Assembly: GCA_947165805.1 (NCBI GenBank)
Contig: CAMVBT010000175.1
Span: 1 to 5,538 of the forward strand
DNA from: an uncultured Clostridia bacterium
GTDB lineage: Bacteria; Bacillota; Clostridia; Oscillospirales; Ruminococcaceae
Reading direction: 5' to 3'
DNA: 5,538 nucleotides
Below are positions 1 through 5,238 of the stretch, piece after piece. How positions within the stretch are numbered: position 1 is the stretch's first letter; each line of letters begins with the position of its first letter. The translations under genes were made by a program, and so were the position numbers. The notes under the pieces were generated by a model. The model was not told the origin of the DNA and ran no database searches. It saw only the letters and a list, made by a program, of their open reading frames with translations.

Positions 1-470
1 TCGGCGAAAAGGAACTGGAAGCCGGAAAGGCGCAGCTTGAACAGGCGGAAAAAGTCCTGTATCTCTATCTCTTTTATGCCGATATTGTATTCGCCGCGGT
101 ACCTGCATATCAGCTTTGTTTCCTTTTCCGTTCTTGTATGGGGAGCAAGCTCATATTCGGTCTCGCTGTCAAGGTCGGTGATCGTCGAAAACTCCGTGAA
201 AAAACGCACCTTAATCCCCACGAACCGCAGCGGGTATTCGTTCACCAGCGCAAAGCGGTATTCGGCAGGCTCGTTCACGGAAACGAATCTCTGCCCGAGG
301 TTCTGATATATATGGAAAAGCATACAGACCGCCAGCAGGTACAGCGCGGAGGCAGCAGGCACAAGCGTCAGCAGCGCGAAAAGCCCGTATGTCACCGCTC
401 CGCCTTTCAGGCTTATCCCGACAAGGGACAGCACCCACAGGCAAAGCCATATTATTCTGTTTTTTCTCAT
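1..470 (-). CDS. DUF58 family membrane protein, N-terminal part (runs off left edge)
   Basis: Partial gene: 156 codons are readable from an ATG at 468-470 down to base 3, with no stop. Two hydrophobic segments at about residues 6-20 and 27-53, separated by a short GG turn, anchor the protein in the cytoplasmic membrane. A beta-rich region follows. It ends in the pattern that precedes the DUF58 domain in this family: RGEYNIG at residues 125-131, then QDFFRLF at 138-144. The DUF58 (VWA-like) domain itself would lie beyond the window. DUF58 proteins are usually encoded directly after a MoxR ATPase and are thought to be its membrane partner; their precise role is poorly defined. Here the start lies 27 bases after the moxR stop, with an AGAGGA ribosome binding site about 6 bases upstream, so the two are almost surely co-transcribed. 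Family assignment rests on motif plus context. Confidence 0.88.
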   Translation of the reverse strand, partial: MRKNRIIWLCLWVLSLVGISLKGGAVTYGLFALLTLVPAASALYLLAVCMLFHIYQNLGQRFVSVNEPAEYRFALVNEYPLRFVGIKVRFFTEFSTITDLDSETEYELAPHTRTEKETKLICRYRGEYNIGIKEIEIQDFFRLFKLRLSGFQFLFA

Positions 471-497
471 AAAAAGTCCTCTGGACAAAAAAGATCA

Positions 498-1418
498 TTA
501 TTCAAGCGGCAGCTTCGTTTTATAGATAAGCTTCTGGAGTATGTCATTCTTGTCTTCCTTCGCTATCCTCGCCTCCGAGGTGAGAGTAAGGCGGTGTCCG
601 AGCACGAACGGAGCCACAGCCTTTATATCGTCGGGCTTTACGAAATCCCGACATTCGAGCAGAGCCTTCGCCTGCGACGCCTTCACAAGAGCGAGCACTG
701 CTCTCGGGCTCGCTCCGAGGACGAAACGCTTTTCGTTCCTCGTCATTTCCGCGATGCTTCTCGCGTAGAGTATCACGTTATCCTTTATGGTGACGGCTGC
801 GGTCTGCTCTTTCAGCTTTATCACATCGGCGGCTGTGATGACGCTTTCCGCGGTATCGACGGTCTTCCCCGCGAGCATATTCTTCGTCATTCGCAGCTCC
901 TCGGACTCGTCGGGGTAGTCTATGGTTATCTTCATCATGAAGCGGTCGATCTGCGCCTCCGGCAAAGGATATGTACCCATGAACTCGACGGGGTTCTGCG
1001 TCGCTATCACCATGAACGGCTCGGGGAGCTTATGCTTTACCCCGCCTACGGTAGTCTGCCCCTCCGCCATTGCTTCGAGAAGGCTCGCCTGCGTTTTCGG
1101 CGAGGTGCGGTTTATCTCGTCCGCAAGCACTATCTGGTGCATTATCGCGCCCTCGCGGTACTCGAACTCGCCGGTCTTCATATTGAATATCTCCGTGCCC
1201 ATGACATCGGTCGGGAGAGTGTCGGGCGTGAACTGTATCCTGCCGAAGTCGCAGTCCACGGACTTTGCCAGCGTGGAAGCGAGCGTGGTCTTGCCGACGC
1301 CCGGGACTCCCTCAAGCAGTATGTGACCGCCGGAAAGCAGGCAGATCAGCAGATTTTCCGTTGTCTCCTCCTTGCCGACGAAATATTCGCTTATGTGATG
1401 TTTCAGCTTGTTTATCAT
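498..1418 (-). CDS. MoxR-type AAA+ ATPase
   Basis: This is a 306-residue cytoplasmic AAA+ ATPase of the MoxR/RavA group, at the usual length for the family. ATPase motifs are all present and in order: Walker A GVPGVGKT at residues 37-44, Walker B with the DExx pair D100-E101 followed by INR, a sensor-1 stretch around T140-Q141-N142, the EAQIDRF arginine-finger region at 154-160, and sensor 2 GASPRA at 235-240. The C-terminal lid is helical. MoxR ATPases are chaperone-like; they are thought to mature or insert metal into partner proteins, often VWA-domain proteins encoded beside them. The DUF58 gene downstream fits this. The ATG start is supported by AAGGAGG about 9 bases upstream. An extended -10 promoter lies upstream at 1470-1498. 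The client protein cannot be told from this window. Confidence 0.97.
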   Translation of the reverse strand: MINKLKHHISEYFVGKEETTENLLICLLSGGHILLEGVPGVGKTTLASTLAKSVDCDFGRIQFTPDTLPTDVMGTEIFNMKTGEFEYREGAIMHQIVLADEINRTSPKTQASLLEAMAEGQTTVGGVKHKLPEPFMVIATQNPVEFMGTYPLPEAQIDRFMMKITIDYPDESEELRMTKNMLAGKTVDTAESVITAADVIKLKEQTAAVTIKDNVILYARSIAEMTRNEKRFVLGASPRAVLALVKASQAKALLECRDFVKPDDIKAVAPFVLGHRLTLTSEARIAKEDKNDILQKLIYKTKLPLE

Positions 1419-1469
1419 TTACCGTTCCTCCTTAACAGGGAGCTTTCAGATATATATTGTCTGTCTGAT

Positions 1470-1498
1470 ATTATAGCACTTTCGCTCCGTTATTTCAA
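1470..1498 (-). promoter_or_regulatory. sigma-A promoter for the moxR-DUF58 operon
   Basis: On the minus strand, TTGAAA (bases 1493-1498) is followed after 17 bases by a perfect TATAAT (1470-1475). The TGC just before the -10 makes it an extended -10 promoter. Transcription would start near base 1463, giving a leader of about 45 bases before the moxR ATG. One mismatch to the -35 consensus and optimal spacing suggest strong constitutive expression. I see no clear operator overlapping it. Confidence 0.8.
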
Positions 1499-1513
1499 GG
1501 GATTTCGGCATAA

Positions 1514-1663
1514 ATGTGCCGTACTCTGTGTTTGCGGGGCATAAAAAATACCGCCTGTTACAAACGCAACGGCTTTGAGGAACTTGAAGATGATATGCGT
1601 ATAGCTCCGGGAAAGGCTGAGTTTAGCTGTAAACTGATGTATTGTGTTCTTGATCTTGAATAA
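1514..1663 (+). pseudogene. 3' remnant of a possible GNAT acetyltransferase gene
   Basis: A short frame from ATG 1514 to TAA 1661-1663 gives 49 residues. From about residue 11 on it reads like the tail of a GNAT N-acetyltransferase. The piece YKRNGFEEL resembles the FYxKxGF(E) strand that follows the acetyl-CoA-binding core in that family, and it is followed by a last beta-strand region (KLMYCVLDLE). The acetyl-CoA-binding loop and everything before it, normally over 100 residues, are absent. The ATG has no ribosome binding site and its first ten residues look like random sequence, so I treat this as the surviving 3' end of a deleted gene. A good plus-strand terminator follows at 1679-1713. 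The junction with foreign sequence would lie close to 1540, next to the moxR promoter. The family call is tentative; another family with a similar tail is possible. Confidence 0.42.
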
Positions 1664-1678
1664 TACTGAAAATTGATG

Positions 1679-1713
1679 ACCGGGTCCGGGTGTTACTCAG
1701 ACCCGGTTTCTTT
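1679..1713 (+). terminator. intrinsic terminator of the GNAT-like remnant
   Basis: ACCGGGTC (1679-1686) pairs with GACCCGGT (1700-1707). An alternative tighter hairpin uses CCGGGT 1686-1691 with ACCCGG 1701-1706. A U-rich tract TTTCTTT follows. The minus-strand side has no U-run directly after the stem, so it works for the plus strand. It lies 16 bases after the remnant's stop codon, which supports that a real plus-strand gene once ended there. Confidence 0.75.
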
Positions 1714-1843
1714 GTATGAAATTATAAGCTGAGGTCCAACTCGTGTATTTTTCTGACTTGAAAAGTACGCGATCACTCATCCTAATAATCGATCCGGGGG
1801 CGCGAAATGTCACCGTTATTTTTAAAATCTTTATAATTTTATC

Positions 1844-1873
1844 AACAAAAAAGGATCGCCTGAGCGATCCTTT
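1844..1873 (-). terminator. intrinsic terminator of the lipoprotein gene
   Basis: A perfect 10-base-pair stem AAAGGATCGC / GCGATCCTTT (1850-1859 with 1864-1873) closes a CTGA loop. Read on the minus strand it runs into TTTTTTGTT, a classic U-tract, starting 25 bases after the lipoprotein stop codon. The other side is also T-rich (TTTATTT), so it may act in both directions. The roughly 135 bases between this hairpin and the terminator at 1679-1713 hold no gene or clear promoter that I can see. Confidence 0.88.
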
Positions 1874-1898
1874 ATTTATCGAATATTCTGTCTATATG

Positions 1899-3314
1899 TT
1901 ATTTTACACTGTAATTATTTCCTCTTTCGATATAGTCGGCAGGCAGCCACAGCCATGCAAGCACTCCGTCGATCATGCCGGTGTACGTTTCGTGCTTCGG
2001 AACTATACTGTCACCTATATCTATCATATTACTGCCGATCTCTATCCTCTTCTGTAAATATGTCTGACCCTCGTCTCTGCGCTGTATCTTGATGCATAGT
2101 ACATAATTATCAAAATCCGGTTCAATAACCTCCAGCCTGTCTCTTACCGAGCTGCCGTCCTCCATCAGAGCGATATCGTTACAGTACGAAACAAAACTGT
2201 TGTAATCATTCTCATTGTCTATTATCAGACCCCAGAGTTTGTTGATACTGTAATCAACGTATATCCGGCTTATAGCACTGTCCGAAATACCGACGCAGTT
2301 TCCGCTCCGGACGCGCTGGTCGCTGTTCGGATCGAATTCGTCGATCATCTGCCATTTCTCTCCCGCGAAATTCATATACTCCGAAAGTGAAAAATCGCCG
2401 TTGCGCTTCTGGTATACCGCTATATGACAGCACTGCTCCTCACCTTCCGACAGACTGACAAAGTCATAGCTGTCGCCCTTTCTCATAAAGCCGCTGACCG
2501 GTGCACTGCTTTTCGCAAGAGAAACAAAAAACACCGAATCGTCAACAAAGTATTCATTGAGATCATCAAGCATACTGTCTACCGGTATACCGCATTTCTC
2601 CGCAAGCAAAGGAAGCTGTTTCTTATTGAAGAGTATATAGTTACCCTCGAGCTTCAGACCGTCGCTCGGATAATCACGGAAAGCCACGTTGTTTCTCGGC
2701 AGCAGCATGATGCTTTCATTATCCTGCTTCGTGTTCGATCTCACGGCTTTCTCCCATTTTTCCCTGAAGAGATTGGCATTGAGGTCTGTTGATATTCTCT
2801 CATAATCACCGTAGGTATAGCACTGAACCTTTTTACTTTTTTCGCTGTCGAAGAAATACAGTGAGCTCTGCCCATAATCGTAACACAGAAGTGACTCGGT
2901 CACAGGCGCGTTGGGATTCACAGATGAACCTGAATTATACAGCTCTCTGACTGTATTCTCATCTATGTGACCTGTCGGAGACGTATATTTTCTGAATATC
3001 TCAAGTATATCGTTGAAGCTGATATCACTTTCGGTATAACCTCCGAGTTCAAAGTTGTATATATCTCCGAGTGTATCAAGGAAAACACCGTGATCCTGAT
3101 ATCCCCATGCGTAATTCGTGTACTCGCTTACAAGGAATATCCTGCCGTCATCCGGAAAATCAGCCGAAGGTACGGTCATTTCTGTAACAGGCTCTGTATT
3201 CGGATAACCGGTACCGTTCACGGAGCTGTTTCCCTGCATTTTGTTTTCGGAGCATCCGGTGAGCAGAAGAATTCCCGATAATAATGCGGCTCGCAGCTTA
3301 AATTTATTTTTCAT
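1899..3314 (-). CDS. secreted lipoprotein of unknown function
   Basis: This 471-residue protein begins with a type II signal peptide: a positively charged start, a hydrophobic run, then the lipobox LLTGC with the lipidated cysteine at residue 21. It should be anchored to the outer face of the cytoplasmic membrane. A flexible Ser/Thr/Asn/Pro-rich linker (about 22-55) follows. The rest is aromatic and acidic, with no enzyme motif I recognise. Two parts look loosely alike: about 224-330 (after NYILFN) and about 358-463 (after LWGLIID). Each opens with a strand, a short helix beginning NKKQ or NEND, a beta-rich stretch, and a tryptophan-containing end. They could be two copies of one beta-sandwich fold, as in other small clostridial lipoproteins; this is inference. 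The ATG is supported by AAAGGAGG 8 bases upstream. It stands alone, divergent from the gene at 3424, and has its own terminator. I could not find a convincing promoter in the 109-base gap upstream. Confidence 0.9.
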   Translation of the reverse strand: MKNKFKLRAALLSGILLLTGCSENKMQGNSSVNGTGYPNTEPVTEMTVPSADFPDDGRIFLVSEYTNYAWGYQDHGVFLDTLGDIYNFELGGYTESDISFNDILEIFRKYTSPTGHIDENTVRELYNSGSSVNPNAPVTESLLCYDYGQSSLYFFDSEKSKKVQCYTYGDYERISTDLNANLFREKWEKAVRSNTKQDNESIMLLPRNNVAFRDYPSDGLKLEGNYILFNKKQLPLLAEKCGIPVDSMLDDLNEYFVDDSVFFVSLAKSSAPVSGFMRKGDSYDFVSLSEGEEQCCHIAVYQKRNGDFSLSEYMNFAGEKWQMIDEFDPNSDQRVRSGNCVGISDSAISRIYVDYSINKLWGLIIDNENDYNSFVSYCNDIALMEDGSSVRDRLEVIEPDFDNYVLCIKIQRRDEGQTYLQKRIEIGSNMIDIGDSIVPKHETYTGMIDGVLAWLWLPADYIERGNNYSVK

Positions 3315-3423
3315 AATGCCGTCCTCCTTTTTTTATTTCTGATAATAAAACCACGCAGCGATATAAAAGGTTGCAAAATTTTACTATGACTCATGCAGTC
3401 TCTTCGGTACGACAGCGTTATCG

Positions 3424-4062
3424 GTGGCAGTCAAGACATCCGCATTTGAGGACGAATATTATGCGAAAAGCAAAGCTGACCACAATTCAGTTGTTGACGG
3501 AAGGCTGGAGCTTCGTAGGATGTGTAAGCATTATGCCCCTACAGTGGAAAGCTTAAGTGATCTCTATTTTGACTTCGCAGACACGCTCATCAAAGCCACT
3601 ACCGATGACAACTTCCGGAAGACATGCGAAAGGCACAACGATGCTATGATCCGGTCACTGAAGAACGGCGATTACATACTCACCGACAGCAGAAGCAGAG
3701 GGGTATTCTTTGAAAACAACGCTTACCGTATTCTGTCAAAAGAGCAGTTTGCCGAGTTATGTGGGGAGATGGGCTACGAAAACCCTCACGATGCAGTAAG
3801 AAAGATGCTTAAACCCAAGAAGGTGGATCCGAGCGTATATGGCAAGATCAAACTGAATTATATTCCTGATGCGACTTATTCGCCATTTCACGTTACGACA
3901 GCCGAAGAACTGAGAGATTTCACTCGTTTCATACTCAATATAGCAATGGAATTCTTCTTCGGAGGGTGGGAGCCCGATAAGGCAGTCTCTAAAAAGTTTG
4001 ACAATTACAAGGAATGGCTTTATCAGTCGCTGAAAGCATATACATACAGCTGTAGCATTTAA
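3424..4062 (+). CDS. unrecognised protein, probably 5'-truncated
   Basis: A coherent 212-codon frame starts at GTG 3424 and ends at TAA 4060-4062; codon use is regular throughout, so it is or was coding. The product is soluble, helical and charged, with no signal peptide or membrane segment. Notable stretches are a helix-rich first part, a short segment around DSRSRGVFF (residues 88-96), a KPKK patch (130-133) and an aromatic C-terminal third (FFFGGW at 177-182). I recognise no family. The start is doubtful: GTG 3424 has no ribosome binding site. The same frame stays open back to 3367 with no ATG, GTG or TTG. The alternative ATGs at 3386 and 3393 lie in other frames and also lack ribosome binding sites; the frame from 3393 reaches a stop near 3449. 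This suggests a lost N-terminus or a frameshift, so it may be a pseudogene. A strong terminator follows 38 bases after the stop. It is divergent from the lipoprotein gene. Confidence 0.6.
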   Translation: MAVKTSAFEDEYYAKSKADHNSVVDGRLELRRMCKHYAPTVESLSDLYFDFADTLIKATTDDNFRKTCERHNDAMIRSLKNGDYILTDSRSRGVFFENNAYRILSKEQFAELCGEMGYENPHDAVRKMLKPKKVDPSVYGKIKLNYIPDATYSPFHVTTAEELRDFTRFILNIAMEFFFGGWEPDKAVSKKFDNYKEWLYQSLKAYTYSCSI

Positions 4063-4100
4063 TCAGATAAACATAGCTATACTCTTCCAATAATAAAAGC

Positions 4101-4145
4101 AGGGATATGCCTTTCGTGAACACAGCGGAGGGCATATCCTTTTTT
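4101..4145 (+). terminator. intrinsic terminator of the 3424-4062 gene
   Basis: GGATATGCC (4103-4111) pairs with GGCATATCC (4131-4139). The stem can be extended inward with G-U pairs to about 4116/4126, leaving a 9-base loop. Six Ts (4140-4145) follow directly. This is a textbook rho-independent terminator for plus-strand transcription, 38 bases after the stop codon of the upstream frame. Confidence 0.9.
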
Positions 4146-4176
4146 GTTCGCTTCAAAATACTTAGGCTGCTTTACT

Positions 4177-4234
4177 ATTACAACCTTATTACAACCGAAA
4201 CGGTTTTTAAGGTCAAAAAGAGGGAAAAAGAGGG
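4177..4234. repeat. two pairs of short direct repeats beside the tRNA locus
   Basis: ATTACAACC occurs twice (4177-4185 and 4188-4196, period 11). AAAAAGAGGG occurs twice in direct tandem (4215-4224 and 4225-4234). Between them AACCG-AAA-CGGTT followed by TTTT could form a very small hairpin. Roughly 270 bases, from 4146 to 4417, hold no convincing gene; the only open frame crosses the terminator and looks non-coding. Paired 10-11 base direct repeats near a tRNA 3' end can be integrase arm-binding sites, but nothing here proves that. Confidence 0.5.
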
Positions 4235-4255
4235 AAACAGCATATATATTCTAAC

Positions 4256-4304
4256 AAAAGTCAAAACCCTCTCAAACGGCTTAATTACGCCATCTGAGAG
4301 GGTT
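4256..4304 (-). terminator. second hairpin terminator downstream of tRNA-Thr
   Basis: AACCCTCTCA (4265-4274) pairs perfectly with TGAGAGGGTT (4295-4304). The 20-base loop contains a further GGC/GCC pairing. On the minus strand the stem is followed by TTTTGACTTTTG, a broken U-tract; the plus-strand side has none. It lies about 60 bases beyond the first tRNA terminator and may be a backup, or may end a separate short minus-strand transcript. Confidence 0.6.
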
Positions 4305-4361
4305 CTGAACTGTCTGTGCCGAACGGTTTAGATTTTATGATAACTCCGGACTGCGAGGCAG

Positions 4362-4397
4362 AAAAAAACCGTATGGCAGATAATTACCATACGGTTT
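4362..4397 (-). terminator. intrinsic terminator of tRNA-Thr
   Basis: An 11-base-pair stem (4366-4376 with 4387-4397, core CCGTATGG/CCATACGG) closes a 10-base loop. On the minus strand the stem runs into seven Ts (complement of 4362-4368). It begins 21 bases after the encoded CCA of the tRNA, the expected place for the end of the tRNA transcript. Confidence 0.92.
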
Positions 4398-4417
4398 CGC
4401 GGCGGGGCGTTCCCCGC

Positions 4418-4493
4418 TGGAGCTGATAGTCGGAATCGAACCGACGACCTCATCCTTACCAAGGATGTGCTCTGCCGACTGAGCCATATCAGC
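4418..4493 (-). tRNA. tRNA-Thr (anticodon GGT)
   Basis: A complete 76-base cloverleaf can be read on the minus strand. The acceptor stem is GCTGATA/TATCAGC (7 pairs), the D arm is GCTC...GAGC, the anticodon stem is CATCC/GGATG with loop TTGGTAA (anticodon GGT at 4458-4460), and the T arm is GTCGG TTCGATT CCGAC. The discriminator is T and the 3' CCA is encoded. GGT reads the threonine codons ACC and ACT. It has its own perfect promoter and terminator, so it is a single-tRNA unit, although read-through from the phosphoesterase gene upstream is possible because no terminator is visible between them. Confidence 0.98.
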
Positions 4494-4508
4494 TTGTTAC
4501 AGTTATAT

Positions 4509-4537
4509 ATTATAACACAGACAAGGCTCTTTGTCAA
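4509..4537 (-). promoter_or_regulatory. perfect-consensus sigma-A promoter of tRNA-Thr
   Basis: On the minus strand TTGACA (bases 4532-4537) is followed after exactly 17 bases by TATAAT (4509-4514), with TGT just before the -10 (extended -10). Transcription should start near 4502, about 9 bases ahead of the mature tRNA 5' end. A full-consensus promoter is typical of stable RNA genes. Confidence 0.93.
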
Positions 4538-4566
4538 GACATATTTCTCATATTTTTGAAATTTAT

Positions 4567-5226
4567 TCAGATAAATCTGAAAAACATATTGCCGAACAGC
4601 TCCGAACGCCCGATATCATTGGTGTTCTCGGTATCGATGTCAAAGCTGTATTTGTCAAACGCGTTGATTATCTTTGTCCCGCAGGGATGCTCGATGACAC
4701 GCCTGAACCTGCCGCCATAGTTGGCATGGACATGGCCGTGTATCATATATTTCGGGCGGCAGCATTTAATGAGCTGGTCAAAGCACACATAGCCCCGGTG
4801 CGGCAGGTCCTCAAGATCGCCGTAGCCGCGCGCGGGAGCGTGTGTGACAAGTATGTCGATGCCCGACTTCATCCATACCGAAGGCTTTGTCCTCCATATA
4901 CGGTGGCGCATTTCCCGTTCCGTGAACATATACGGACCCGGTTTGTACTTCATAGCTCCGCCGAAGCCCATTATACGCAGGCCCTTATATGTATATATCT
5001 TCCCGTCGATGCACTCGCAGCCCCCGGGAGGATCGGTCACGAAGCGCGCGTCGTGATTGCCGGGAACGTACAGTATCGGGCATTTTACCATTGTGGCGAG
5101 GAATTCGAGATAATCCGCGCGGAGATCGCCGCAGGAGATTATCAGTTCGACGCCTTCGAGCTTTTCGGGCGAATAATGATCCCAGAGAGACTTTGACTCT
5201 TCATCGGATACAGCAAGTATTCTCAT
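4567..5226 (-). CDS. calcineurin-like metallophosphoesterase
   Basis: This 219-residue, probably cytoplasmic protein carries the ordered metal-site motifs of the calcineurin-like phosphoesterase superfamily: MRILAVSD with D8, CGDL with D34, GNHD with N57 and H58, THAP with H129, and HGHVH with H165 and H167. These residues would bind two metal ions and hydrolyse a phosphate ester; the substrate cannot be predicted. The length fits a single-domain enzyme. The first motif is atypical: the usual D-x-H reads D8-E9-E10, so glutamate takes the place of the histidine ligand. The ATG is fixed by an in-frame stop 12 bases upstream. It lies 12 bases after the stop of the BMP-like gene and has only a weak GACGGTGA-like ribosome binding site, which suggests translational coupling in one operon. 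The stop is 29 bases before the -35 of tRNA-Thr. Confidence 0.93.
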   Translation of the reverse strand: MRILAVSDEESKSLWDHYSPEKLEGVELIISCGDLRADYLEFLATMVKCPILYVPGNHDARFVTDPPGGCECIDGKIYTYKGLRIMGFGGAMKYKPGPYMFTEREMRHRIWRTKPSVWMKSGIDILVTHAPARGYGDLEDLPHRGYVCFDQLIKCCRPKYMIHGHVHANYGGRFRRVIEHPCGTKIINAFDKYSFDIDTENTNDIGRSELFGNMFFRFI

Positions 5227-5238
5227 CGCGTGTCACCG

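Noticed and set aside
138..1544. Long plus-strand open frame of 468 codons
   Set aside because: It lies antisense to the MoxR and DUF58 genes, whose motifs, ribosome binding sites and promoter are clear. Its translation is rich in Arg, His and Leu and has no domain; it is a shadow of GC-rich coding DNA.
1741..1843. Possible promoter with TTGAAA near 1759 and TAATAA near 1784
   Set aside because: The spacing is 19 bases or more, the -10 is poor, and no plus-strand gene follows before the terminator at 1850-1873.
3315..3423. Promoter for the lipoprotein gene
   Set aside because: Several AT-rich -10-like pieces (such as TATTAT and TATATC on the minus strand) exist, but none has a -35 at 16-18 bases, so I did not annotate one.
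3371..3556. Plus-strand frame of 61 codons starting TTG 3371
   Set aside because: Overlaps the better-supported frame at 3424 in a different phase, with no ribosome binding site. Its first part could only matter if the main gene carries a frameshift.
4107..4331. Plus-strand frame of 74 codons
   Set aside because: It begins inside the stem of the terminator at 4101-4145, crosses direct repeats and a hairpin, and has no ribosome binding site.
4328..4537. Minus-strand frame of 69 codons
   Set aside because: It overlaps the tRNA-Thr gene, its promoter and its terminator; the open frame is incidental.
4531..5196. Plus-strand open frame of 221 codons
   Set aside because: Antisense to the phosphoesterase gene with its full motif set. 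Its start lies in the tRNA promoter region and it has no ribosome binding site or recognisable domain.
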